This document shows, in pieces, positions 17,780 to 26,160 of a stretch of DNA of 64,000 nucleotides. Each line of letters starts with the position of its first letter. Positions within the stretch are counted from its first letter, which is position 1. Under the pieces are notes generated by a model, which was not told the origin of the DNA, did not search any database, and was given only the letters and a program-made list of their open reading frames with translations. Source of the stretch: Thermohalobaculum sp951813525 (GTDB lineage: Bacteria > Pseudomonadota > Alphaproteobacteria > Rhodobacterales > Rhodobacteraceae); contig CATOTJ020000004.1 of the NCBI GenBank assembly GCA_951813525.2, positions 1-64,000 of the forward strand, in the 5' to 3' direction. A program made the position numbers and the translations under genes.

Positions 17780-18148
17780 GGGTATGGTTGGGGTGGGGCA
17801 GAGCCCCTTGTCTTTTCTCTGGTCTGTTGATCGGGTTTCGCCGTGCTTTGGGTTTTGGCTTCGGGTTACCCAGCTTTGCCTGGCCCCGCGCTCTGGCAGG
17901 TCTGCGTGTTAATATGTGTTATATAAAGTGTTATATTTGTGTTACGCCCCAGTGGCATTCAGCCAAGTCTTTGATCAGAATACCTTAATTGCGGTTTTTG
18001 GAGCTGTCCTGACTCCAGAACCACGAAATTGCGACTCCAGAACCACGTTGGCCTGACTCCAGAACCACGTTCCTTTGTGCGCTGTCGCCTTCGGGCTGAG
18101 TGAGCGTGGGGTTTGGTGCGTTATCGCTGTTGGCTGGGTGGGGGTGGA
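17780..18148. other. AT-rich segment and first iteron set of the RepA replicon
   Basis: No gene was found here. An AT-rich stretch (17909-17945) holds three GTTATAT/GTTAC-like words. At 18011, 18033 and 18055 the 15-bp word GACTCCAGAACCACG occurs three times at exactly 22-bp spacing. Its 3' half (GAACCACG) resembles the second iteron set just before repA at 20075. I read this as a second initiator-binding site or part of the origin. Confidence 0.6.
18011..18069 (+). repeat. three direct repeats at 22-bp spacing
   Basis: GACTCCAGAACCACG starts at 18011, 18033 and 18055 without a mismatch. Two helical turns of spacing puts all copies on one face of the DNA, as expected for initiator binding. 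Confidence 0.8.
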
Positions 18149-18916
18149 TCAGGATGCTCGTGATCTGATCACTGAGCGCAGCCCGACTAACGCCGCTGCC
18201 AATGCCAGATATGCGAACAGGGCTATTACCGCGGGCAACAGATAGGTCAGATGCGCTGTGCCTGTTGCGATGGCTGCCAACTCGGTCTTGTCCCATGACC
18301 AATGACGCGGCCAATCGGCAGAGGTGCTGAGAATAACCCAGGACAGCGCCACCGCCGCGGTGATGCGCACGCCAAGCGCAGCCCGGGGTTGGATCAATGC
18401 CAGAGCGAAGGCTAGAACCAGCGACAGGGCCAGAACAAAGGCTGCGCGTTCCCTCAGCTCTATTTCGTCCTGTCCGGTCAGCCAGTGTCCCAGGCACAGC
18501 GTGTTGTCCAGGGTCAGGATGCTGACTGGCTGACCGTCTGCGCCCACATAGCGAAGCCGGGCACTCCCGCCCATGCGGGTGAAGACCATGTTGTACTGGC
18601 TGTGACAGGTCCTGTGGATCAGTTTACTAATGTCCTCGGGAACGATCGTGAACGGCGTATTATGCGTGATGACATTGCGCCGCCCATAATCCGGTGCGCC
18701 TGTCCGGGTGACTGTGATCTGTGTACCCTTGGCAGTGGCGCTGACGGTCCCGGGCCGACCATGGCCATGGGTGATTTCGGCCGACATTTGCTGGGAGATT
18801 ATGCTGGCAAATCGGGCCAGCTCGTCTTCGGGCAGTTTGCGCAGGCCCTCGCGAGCACTCAGCACCCCCAGGACCAGGAGGGCTGTGGCGACGACGATCT
18901 TCCAGTTGACGGCCAT
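18149..18916 (-). CDS. hypothetical membrane protein (255 aa)
   Basis: I chose the ATG at 18916 (MAVNWKIVVATALLVLGVLSA), because it opens a clear N-terminal membrane anchor; the longer frame adds 27 unconvincing residues. About residues 25-150 look extracytoplasmic, with Cys in RTCHSQYN and NTLCLGHW. Four C-terminal hydrophobic segments follow (FVLALSLVLAFALALI, ITAAVALSWVIL, LTYLLPAVIALFAYLALAAALVGL). I do not recognise the family. It sits between the two iteron sets of the RepA replicon. Confidence 0.65.
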   Translation of the reverse strand: MAVNWKIVVATALLVLGVLSAREGLRKLPEDELARFASIISQQMSAEITHGHGRPGTVSATAKGTQITVTRTGAPDYGRRNVITHNTPFTIVPEDISKLIHRTCHSQYNMVFTRMGGSARLRYVGADGQPVSILTLDNTLCLGHWLTGQDEIELRERAAFVLALSLVLAFALALIQPRAALGVRITAAVALSWVILSTSADWPRHWSWDKTELAAIATGTAHLTYLLPAVIALFAYLALAAALVGLRSVIRSRAS

Positions 18917-19009
18917 GGTCAGCCTTTGGTGTCCGGGAACGGTATTCGACGCATCAGGCCGGATGGAAGGGGCGACAATGGGGCTGTACGAGGGCAAGTA
19001 GGCGGTAGT

Positions 19010-19052
19010 GCGCCCACCCCCGCGCCTGAGCAGCGTGGGGGAGGGGGTGGTG
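19010..19052 (-). terminator. GC-rich hairpin downstream of the outer-membrane protein gene
   Basis: CGCCCACCCCC and GGGGGTGGTGCG can pair over a loop that itself contains GCG/CGT pairing. It lies 23 bp after the stop of the minus-strand gene at 19075. No clear T-tract is present. Confidence 0.45.
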
Positions 19053-19074
19053 CGTTCAGATCAGGACTTGCCGA

Positions 19075-19881
19075 TCAGAACTTGAACTCGAGATTGACCG
19101 ACAGGGCCATGTCCTCGGCGGCGTCGGTCAGGCCGAAGAGCAGGGCGGCGCGGGGCTCGATCGTCAGCCCGTCTGCGGTCTTGAACGTGCCATAGATTGC
19201 CGGGCCCACGTAGTGTTCCTGATCGTTGAAGTCTGGAGTGTTCTCGCCAAAAAGCTCTTCGAAACCGCCATGGGCCTCGACGCCCACAGCGAACGTGTTG
19301 CTGACTGCAACGGATGCGCCGAACGCATACGAGATGCCCGGGGTCTCGGAACTGGTCGGGATCTCCAGAAAGAAGTTTCCAAGCAATGTGACGGGGCCGA
19401 TTTCGGCCTCGCCGATGGGTCCGAACGAAATGCTGGGTTTCGCGTCGCTCTCGGTGGGCAATTCGGCCCCGGCGAAAAAGCCGAGCGTGAAGGCAGATTC
19501 GTCATCACCGTGGCCTTCCGCGTCGTGGTCGTCATCGTCGTGACCATGCCCGCCGAGCAGGATGAAGACGTTCCCGATCTCGATGGCCTCGACGACCGGT
19601 GCCTCGCCTCTGGGATTCGCGATCTCGAAGGCCAGGACCGGTTTCCAGTAGTCGGTCACACCAAAGCCGAAGGCGAATTCGTGCACGCTGCGCTCTTCGC
19701 CGGCGCCAACGCTGCCCAGGATTACGGTGCTGAGGACCTCGAATTCGGCGGCACCTTCTTCGACTTCCGGATGGACAATCTCGAAAATGCCACCGGCATG
19801 TGCCGGGGCGGTGGTGAGAAATGCGCAGAGCGAGAATGCTGCGGCGGTGGCGCAGAAGCGATTGGACAGGGAGTCGGGCAT
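19075..19881 (-). CDS. predicted outer-membrane protein with a His/Asp-rich metal-binding loop
   Basis: A 268-residue protein with a signal peptide (FCATAAAFSLCAFLTTAPAHA) and alternating hydrophobic strands ending in an aromatic residue (SVNLEFKF), typical of outer-membrane beta-barrels. Residues ~108-127 form a loop GGHGHDDDDHDAEGHGDD that should bind Zn or a similar metal. The upstream Zur-like box (19915-19929) supports a role in zinc handling. No family name can be given with confidence; it resembles uncharacterised outer-membrane proteins annotated only as transporters. Confidence 0.65.
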   Translation of the reverse strand: MPDSLSNRFCATAAAFSLCAFLTTAPAHAGGIFEIVHPEVEEGAAEFEVLSTVILGSVGAGEERSVHEFAFGFGVTDYWKPVLAFEIANPRGEAPVVEAIEIGNVFILLGGHGHDDDDHDAEGHGDDESAFTLGFFAGAELPTESDAKPSISFGPIGEAEIGPVTLLGNFFLEIPTSSETPGISYAFGASVAVSNTFAVGVEAHGGFEELFGENTPDFNDQEHYVGPAIYGTFKTADGLTIEPRAALLFGLTDAAEDMALSVNLEFKF

Positions 19882-19914
19882 GTTGTTCTTCCTTGAATGG
19901 GCGGTTTAGAAATT

Positions 19915-19929
19915 TGTTATGATATAACA
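19915..19929 (-). promoter_or_regulatory. Zur-like operator TGTTAT-N3-ATAACA
   Basis: A perfect 6-3-6 inverted repeat, 34 bp upstream of the His-rich outer-membrane protein gene; read on the coding strand it is embedded in GTAATGTTAT-ATC-ATAACA. This matches the general form of alphaproteobacterial Zur boxes as I know them. Assignment to Zur rather than another Fur-family protein rests also on the zinc-type ligands of the product. Confidence 0.6.
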
Positions 19930-20074
19930 TTACAACATGCAATGCGCGGGCGGGCGTGCAGTGGGGATCTTTGGGTTGTCTGCCGGGTTAGGGGGCAGGC
20001 CGCAGGGACGGTTGGTTGGGCGTCACTCGCGCTCAAGCAGGCCGAAGGCCGGTAGCGCACTCAAAACTGAATCC

Positions 20075-20146
20075 GAAACCACGAAAACACCCCTTGTGTA
20101 AATGAAACCACGAAAGTAGGCTGAGTGTCACTGAAACCACGATAAA
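20075..20146 (+). repeat. three direct repeats at 29-bp spacing before repA
   Basis: GAAACCACGA starts at 20075, 20104 and 20133, exactly 29 bp apart, and ends just before the repA start at 20157. The core AACCACG is shared with the 22-bp-spaced set at 18011. These are the likely RepA binding sites for initiation and/or autoregulation. Confidence 0.82.
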
Positions 20147-20156
20147 AGAGCAGCCC

Positions 20157-21212
20157 ATGACCGGTCCTATCAGTGCATCACAGGACGCAAGCCATCAGAA
20201 CGCCATCCGCCCGCCTTTGCTGCCCGATCGTCACCCGACGGCGGATTTCTTCATCTGCGACGTGCTGGATGCGATCCCCAAGGATGACATGGCGTCGATG
20301 GAGCATCCGATCTTTTCACTGTCCACGCGGCCCGACCGGCGCATCCTGACCTATGAGAACAAGGGCACCAAGGTCGAGATCACGCCCAGCGTGAAGGGGC
20401 TGGCGACAATCCACGACCAGGACGTCATGATCTATTGCATCAGCCAGCTGATAGCCAAGATGAACGCGGGCGAGGACCCCTCGCCGATCCTGCACCTGAA
20501 GGCCCACGATCTGCTGGTGGCCACCAACCGCGAGACAAGCGGAGACGGCTATCGCCGCCTGCGCGAGGCCTTCGAGCGCCTGTCCGGCACCCGCATTGTC
20601 ACCAATATCGAAACCGGCGGGTCCGAGACCACGACCGGCTTTGGCCTGATCGACAACTGGCAGATCGAGCGCAAGACGAAAGACGGGCGGATGGTGTCCG
20701 TCACTGTGCGGCTTTCCGACTGGATGTACCGGGCCGTGATGGCGAAATCGGTCCTGACCATCCACCGCGATTATTTCCGCCTGCGCAAACCCCTGGAGCG
20801 GCGCGTCTATGAGATCGCGCGCAAACATTGCGGGGCGCAGAGCGAGTGGAAGATCTCGCTGGAACTCTTGTTGAAGAAATGCGGCTCGAACAGCCCCAAG
20901 CGGGTCTTCAAGCAGATGATCAAGGTGCTGGTCGAGCACGACCACCTGCCGGATTACTCCGTGACGCTGGACGGTGACATGGTGATCTTCCTGAACCGCG
21001 ATCGCCTGATCGAGCGCGAAGGCGTCACCATGCCCCGCCTGGACCCCGACATCATGAACGATGTCCGCATCGTCGCCCCCGGCCTGGACCCCTACGCGCT
21101 GCAGCAGGCCTGGCAGGACATGTGGATCGAAACGGGCTGCCCGAAACTGCACGACCCGGATGCCGCGTTCCTGGCGTTTTGCAGGAGAAGGGTGGAAAAG
21201 GCGGTGGGTTAG
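20157..21212 (+). CDS. repA: replication initiator protein RepA (roseobacter plasmid type)
   Basis: A 351-residue initiator. After a variable N-terminus comes the family segment PTADFFICDVLDAIPKDDMASMEHPIFSLSTRPDRRI near residues 23-61, then TYENKGTKVEITPSVKGLATIHDQDVMIYCISQLI, and the winged-helix part HRDYFRLRKPLERRVYEIARKHCG. This is the RepA family I know from roseobacter plasmids and from some Agrobacterium/Rhodobacter plasmids. Iterons end 11 bp upstream. It is unrelated to the Rep at 2129, so the molecule carries two initiators. No parAB pair of its own adjoins it here. Confidence 0.9.
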   Translation: MTGPISASQDASHQNAIRPPLLPDRHPTADFFICDVLDAIPKDDMASMEHPIFSLSTRPDRRILTYENKGTKVEITPSVKGLATIHDQDVMIYCISQLIAKMNAGEDPSPILHLKAHDLLVATNRETSGDGYRRLREAFERLSGTRIVTNIETGGSETTTGFGLIDNWQIERKTKDGRMVSVTVRLSDWMYRAVMAKSVLTIHRDYFRLRKPLERRVYEIARKHCGAQSEWKISLELLLKKCGSNSPKRVFKQMIKVLVEHDHLPDYSVTLDGDMVIFLNRDRLIEREGVTMPRLDPDIMNDVRIVAPGLDPYALQQAWQDMWIETGCPKLHDPDAAFLAFCRRRVEKAVG

Positions 21213-21690
21213 GCGGGCTCATGCCTCCTTTTGGCTGAGCGCTTTCTCTGCGAATGACCGGCTAGCGTTGGATTTTTAGAACTTCGCGGAACATAGCCTC
21301 GGCTCTTACGTACTGACCCTGCTCACCGATCGAACTAGCGTATCCGCGCAGGAATCTGGCCAGTTTTGTCAGAACTCAATCCATAATGAAGTGCATGCCC
21401 GTGCAAGTTGCAGGTAGGGTGATTCGGCGATCAGACGGGCGGCATTTGCCTCTTATCAGAGTGGCTTCTCGAGTGCGTTCGGACCCATAGATTTCACCTG
21501 AGGTTGCAGTTGATCCGATTTGGGTCGAGCTTCCCACCAAATCCCGCATTGTAACAGAGGTTGTGTTGGACACTATGCCTACATGCCTTTAGGATAATTA
21601 ATACTTTAGTAACCTTTTGAACGTCGGAAACTGCAGGCGGTGGCAATGAGTACAAGCGGTGCTGTCATCTGAAAATCCGGCCCCACGAGA
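21213..21690. other. intergenic region between repA and the dehydratase gene
   Basis: About 480 bases with no convincing gene; the only open frame is short, on the minus strand and unlike a protein. The last 120 bases turn AT-rich (around 21590-21615) and are the likely place for the promoter of the rightward polysaccharide genes. Confidence 0.5.
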
Positions 21691-23577
21691 ATGGGCATGT
21701 ATCAGCGTATCATAGAGATCTCCCGGACATCGAAGACCGTCCTTATTCTCGGATTCGACTCCCTGGCCATACTAGCCGCGATCGTTCTGGCTATTATTCT
21801 GCGTGTTGGAACACTCTGGCCGGAAGAGGCTCTGGAACGTGCGCTTCCGTTTATCGGAACAATGCTGGGGCTCGGAATCGTGGTGGCCCTGGTGATGAGG
21901 CTGCCGCGCATCAAGCTGTCGGCTTTCGACATTCAGACAGCCTCCAAGATCGCGGTGTTCGCCACCATATTCGGTGCCGGTGGCACCGCCTTGAACCTTG
22001 TCTTGGAGCTGGGTGCACCACGCACAGTACCGTTGATCTTCGGCTTCTTGCTGTTCTGTCTCTCGGTCGGCTGGAAACTGGCTGCAAGCCGGATTCTGGA
22101 CGGTCTGCGCGCCGCGACCGAGCCGCGCGTGCCCGTCGCGGTCTACGGGGCTGGGGCTGCCGGTATCCAGCTGATCTCGATGCTGCAGCGCTCGGGCGAG
22201 TTCCGCGTCCTCGCTGTGGTCGATGACAACCCCGCGATGCGGGGCGTGGCGATCGGTGGTCTGCGTGTCCAGAACCCTGCCGCTCTGGACAGCCTGGCTC
22301 ATAAGGGCCAGATCCGGCGGGTTCTGGTCGCGATGCCCTCGGTCGTCCAGACCAGACATCGTGAAATCGCCCACGCGCTGTCGCAGCTACCGATCGATGT
22401 CCACACGCTGCCACCCTATGCCGAGATGGTCAGTTCGGGCAGCCTGCTGCCGACACTGAAGCCCGTCTCAACCAATGAGCTGCTGGGCCGCGACAGTATC
22501 GATCTGGATCTGCCGGGTATGGTTGAGGCCTATTGCGGGCGCTCGGTGCTGATTTCGGGCGCGGGGGGATCGATTGGATCGGAACTCTGCCGCCAGATCC
22601 TGATGGCACGCCCCCGCCGGCTGGTGCTGTTCGAACGCTCGGAATACGCACTCTATACGATCGAACAGGAGTTATCCTCGATCGTCGCTGAGGCAGGGAT
22701 AGAACTGGTCTCTGTACTGGGATCGGTCACCGACCGGTGCCGGGTCGCGCGCACGCTCGAGACCTATGGTACCGAAATCGTTCTGCACGCGGCCGCCTAC
22801 AAGCACGTGCCACTGGTCGAGACGAATGAGCTGGAGGGTATGTGCAACAATGTCTTCGGCACGCGGGTTCTGGCCGAGGAAGCCGAAGCAGCGGGCGTTG
22901 AACGTTTCATTCTGATCTCGACCGACAAGGCGGTGCGCCCAGCCAACGTGATGGGTGCGACCAAACGTTTGGCCGAGATGATCGTGCAGGATCTGGCACG
23001 GCGCACAACGACCACCCGCTTCGCCATGGTCCGCTTTGGCAATGTGCTGGGATCGTCGGGATCGGTCGTCCCGTTGTTCCGGCGCCAGATCGCTGCTGGT
23101 GGGCCGGTCACGGTCACCCACCCGGAGGTGACGCGCTTCTTCATGACGGTCTCCGAGGCGGCACGACTGGTGTTGATTGCGGGCTCCTATTCCGAGGGCG
23201 GCGAGGTCTTCGTGCTGGACATGGGTGGGTCGGTGAAGATTCTGGACCTGGCACGGCGGATGATCGAGCTCTCTGGGCTGAGTGTGCGCGACAAAGCAAA
23301 TCCAGATGGCGATATCCAGATTGAGGTCACGGGGCTTAGACCGGGCGAGAAGCTCTACGAGGAGCTTCTGATCGACGACGAAGGTATACTGGAGACGCCG
23401 CACCCCAAGATTCTGCGCGTTGAGGAGGATTTTCCGTCAGAAGGTGAGATGGCACAGATCCTGCGCGACCTGAAAGACGCGGTTGCCTTGGATTCCGCCG
23501 AGATCGTCCGGCAGCAAATTGCCATGTGGGTGGAAGGCTATCAGACTGGATCCGTGAGCCGTGTCGCGGCCGAGTAG
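21691..23577 (+). CDS. membrane-bound nucleoside-diphosphate-sugar 4,6-dehydratase (PglF/WbpM/CapD type)
   Basis: A 628-residue protein: four N-terminal membrane segments (residues ~20-130), a first Rossmann-like domain (VAVYGAGAAGIQLISML), then the catalytic SDR domain with ISGAGGSIGSELCRQI near 287-302 and STDKAVRPANVMGATKR near 410-426, where Met replaces the usual catalytic Tyr, as in PglF/WbpM/FlaA1. It converts UDP-GlcNAc to UDP-4-keto-6-deoxy-GlcNAc. The PglE-like aminotransferase at 44282 would use this product. First gene of a rightward pair with the tyrosine kinase. Confidence 0.9.
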   Translation: MGMYQRIIEISRTSKTVLILGFDSLAILAAIVLAIILRVGTLWPEEALERALPFIGTMLGLGIVVALVMRLPRIKLSAFDIQTASKIAVFATIFGAGGTALNLVLELGAPRTVPLIFGFLLFCLSVGWKLAASRILDGLRAATEPRVPVAVYGAGAAGIQLISMLQRSGEFRVLAVVDDNPAMRGVAIGGLRVQNPAALDSLAHKGQIRRVLVAMPSVVQTRHREIAHALSQLPIDVHTLPPYAEMVSSGSLLPTLKPVSTNELLGRDSIDLDLPGMVEAYCGRSVLISGAGGSIGSELCRQILMARPRRLVLFERSEYALYTIEQELSSIVAEAGIELVSVLGSVTDRCRVARTLETYGTEIVLHAAAYKHVPLVETNELEGMCNNVFGTRVLAEEAEAAGVERFILISTDKAVRPANVMGATKRLAEMIVQDLARRTTTTRFAMVRFGNVLGSSGSVVPLFRRQIAAGGPVTVTHPEVTRFFMTVSEAARLVLIAGSYSEGGEVFVLDMGGSVKILDLARRMIELSGLSVRDKANPDGDIQIEVTGLRPGEKLYEELLIDDEGILETPHPKILRVEEDFPSEGEMAQILRDLKDAVALDSAEIVRQQIAMWVEGYQTGSVSRVAAE

Positions 23578-23669
23578 CCTTTTCGCCGGATGGGCTTGCA
23601 ATAGGGTGGCGTGGTCGGGTGATCTGACTAAACTTGTGAGGTGGTCTGAGTTGTTCTACACCGAGGCGG

Positions 23670-25835
23670 ATGTCTCTCTTGCGAGTTGTTAATATGCATT
23701 CAATCCCAATAAGCCCCAAGCCTACGATTGAGGACACAGAGGGTGATCTGGATCTTCTTCAGCTTCTGAACACAATATGGCTAGGGAAGTGGCGGATCTT
23801 ATCTTGGGTGGCACTGATGGTCGTTCTGGCCATCTACTATGCGTATTTTATCGTAACGCCACTCTATACGACAACCGCGACAGTCGCCCTTCAAAACCGC
23901 AGCGAGAAAGTCATCGACCTAGCCAGCCCGCTTTCGGCATTGGGCGGCGATAAATACACGATCAATACCGAGACTGAGGTAATTGCCTCTCGCGAGCTCG
24001 TTAGTCAGCTGGTAGACAGACTGAAATTGGTTGAGGATCCTGTTTTCAATTATGATCTGCGTCCACCGGACGCGTCTTGGTCACCTGCTCAGGCGATCGG
24101 CGTGGTCCGTAGCTGGATAGAAATCCTGATCCAGCCCGCGACCGAGATAGAGCCCCCGTTGACCCCGGCCGAGATCCGGGAAGACGTGATCACCGTGGTG
24201 CAGGAATCAATCACGATTCAAAATCTCAAAAACAGCTACGTCTTCAATATCCGGGTGACAACCGACGATCCGGTTGCTTCGGCCCGCCTAGCCAACGGTC
24301 TGGCGGATATCTACCTCGACGACCAGGTCGCCACGAAGTACAAGGCGACCGAACAGGCTACGATCTGGCTGAGTAGCCGGGTCACCGAACTCGCGCTCGA
24401 ACTTGAAGCAGCGGAAAACGCAGTCAAGTCATTCAGTGCCGGGGCGGAACTGATTGGGGCGGAGGTGCTGGCTGCGCTGAATCGCCAGCTCAAAGATCGC
24501 CGCGACCGGGTAGCGGAGGCAAAGGCCGCAGCAGCGGTTGCAGATGCGTACGTCAAGGCCCTCGAAACAGCCAAGGCCAGCGGCGATCTCAAACAGATGG
24601 CGATCGCGGCCGACAACGCAGCACTGAACCAGATCATCGGGCGGCTGGATATTGAAGGTGCACGCAAGGCGTTTGATACCCGCTTCGAGCCCATTCTCGA
24701 GCGTGCCCGGCTTGAAGTGTTGCGAACAAGTGAAAGGATTGCAACTCTCGAGCGTTCAGTAACCGAGCTTGCCGAGCGGATCGAGCGCCAGTCGACCGAA
24801 CTACTCAAGCTCCAGCAGCTCGAGCGCGAGGCGGCGGCCAGTCGGCAGATCTACGAATACTTTCTTGGGCGTCTCAAAGAGACCTCGGTGCAGCAAGGCG
24901 TCCACCGTGCTGACAGCCGTATCTTATCGCGAGCCCTTGTGCCTGAAGAACCCTCAAAGCCGCGCAAGTCGTTGATCGTTAGTGTGGCGATGTTTCTGGG
25001 CTTCTGCATCGGGGGCGCACTCGTGCTCCTGCGCGAAATGCGCCACAATGGATTTCGCTCTGCTCGGGATCTTGAGCAGGCCATAGGATTGACCGTGCTG
25101 GCTCAAGTTCCGCTGGTGCCAATTTCACAGCGGAAACGACTGCTGAGATATCTCGAGACCAAGCCAACGTCAGCCATGGCTGAGTCGGTGCGTAACCTGC
25201 GCACCTCGGTGATGCTCTCAAACATCGACCATCCGCCCCAGGTGATCATGATGACGTCCTCGCTGCCAGGTGAGGGCAAGACGACCCAGTCGCTGGCGCT
25301 AGCTTACAGCTTCGCCAGCATGGGCCAGCGGGTACTATTGATCGAGTGTGACATACGCCGGCGAACCCTTCAGCAGTATTTCCGTAAGCGCCACAAGTTA
25401 GGACTTATCAGCGCGGTTTCGGGTGCTGTGTCCCTGGAAGAGGCGGTACTGTTCAACGATAAGCTCGGCATCGATATTCTGCTGGCCGAGAAGTCCGCGG
25501 TCAACTCCGTCGATTTTTTCTCCTCGGGCCGCTTCAGAACCTTTATGGACGAGGTCCGGCCAGCATACGATATCATCGTTGTCGACACACCGCCGGTCCT
25601 GTTGGTGTCCGATCCGCGCGTGATCGGCCAAGTGGCCGATGCAATCGTGTACGTGGTCCGCTGGAACATGACTACACAATCGCAGGTCGAGGCAGGCATC
25701 AGCTCCCTCGCCTCGGTCGATCTGAAGGTTTCGGGCATCTCTCTCAGCCAGGTCAACATACGCAAAGCAAAGGGTTATGGCCGCCAATATAGTGAGCTCT
25801 ATGGTAGCTATGGGAGCAAGTATTATCGGAACTGA
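23670..25835 (+). CDS. polysaccharide copolymerase / bacterial tyrosine kinase (Wzc/ExoP type)
   Basis: A 721-residue fusion. Residues ~30-475 are the Wzz-type chain-length part with two membrane segments (ILSWVALMVVLAIYYAYFIV near 45; LIVSVAMFLGFCIGGALVLL near 435) and long coiled coils between. The C-terminal BY-kinase has Walker A SLPGEGKTTQ near 530, Walker A' LIECDIRRR and Walker B IIVVDTPP, and ends in a tyrosine cluster (GYGRQYSELYGSYG, KYY) for autophosphorylation. It controls Wzy-dependent polymerisation and export. ATG at 23670 is taken as start; 23694 is possible. A Tn3 transposon begins 6 bp after the stop. Confidence 0.92.
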   Translation: MSLLRVVNMHSIPISPKPTIEDTEGDLDLLQLLNTIWLGKWRILSWVALMVVLAIYYAYFIVTPLYTTTATVALQNRSEKVIDLASPLSALGGDKYTINTETEVIASRELVSQLVDRLKLVEDPVFNYDLRPPDASWSPAQAIGVVRSWIEILIQPATEIEPPLTPAEIREDVITVVQESITIQNLKNSYVFNIRVTTDDPVASARLANGLADIYLDDQVATKYKATEQATIWLSSRVTELALELEAAENAVKSFSAGAELIGAEVLAALNRQLKDRRDRVAEAKAAAAVADAYVKALETAKASGDLKQMAIAADNAALNQIIGRLDIEGARKAFDTRFEPILERARLEVLRTSERIATLERSVTELAERIERQSTELLKLQQLEREAAASRQIYEYFLGRLKETSVQQGVHRADSRILSRALVPEEPSKPRKSLIVSVAMFLGFCIGGALVLLREMRHNGFRSARDLEQAIGLTVLAQVPLVPISQRKRLLRYLETKPTSAMAESVRNLRTSVMLSNIDHPPQVIMMTSSLPGEGKTTQSLALAYSFASMGQRVLLIECDIRRRTLQQYFRKRHKLGLISAVSGAVSLEEAVLFNDKLGIDILLAEKSAVNSVDFFSSGRFRTFMDEVRPAYDIIVVDTPPVLLVSDPRVIGQVADAIVYVVRWNMTTQSQVEAGISSLASVDLKVSGISLSQVNIRKAKGYGRQYSELYGSYGSKYYRN

Positions 25836-25841
25836 GGTGGT

Positions 25842-25879
25842 GGGGTCCATTAGGGCTCAGTGCAAAATACCCCTTTAAG
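25842..25879 (+). repeat. Tn3 left terminal inverted repeat (38 bp)
   Basis: Starts GGGGTCCATTAGGGCTCAG and ends AAAATACCCCTTTAAG. The same 38 bp end the second copy at 61173-61210. The inner bases include the stop codon of the resolvase gene. Confidence 0.93.
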
Positions 25880-26160
25880 CCCTCTGGTCCCTTTGCAGTG
25901 TGCGATAGACGGTCGCTCTTGAAACGGAGAATATCTCGGCAAGATCACTGATCGAATGGTCGCCGGTTTCGTGCATCTTCAAAAGCTCTTTCTGTTGTTT
26001 TTCAGTAAGTTTTGGCTTCTTTCCTCGCATTTTGCCCTTTGCCTTGGCGATGGCCATGCCTTCCCTGGTGCGCATTTTGAGCAGATCTGCTTCGAACTCC
26101 GCGAAGGTGGCGACGTGCCCGTCCGGTGAAGGTGCTCTGGCGGGCTGCGGTGCGTCCCGG

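Noticed and set aside
17295..18148. Open frames on both strands in the cysD upstream region
   Set aside because: Apart from the wecB remnant none shows a ribosome-binding site or protein-like composition; the region is better explained by regulatory repeats and the replicon iterons.
21598..21612. CtrA-like site TTAA-N7-GTAA before the dehydratase gene
   Set aside because: One half site has a mismatch and such words are expected in AT-rich promoter DNA; there is no second line of evidence.
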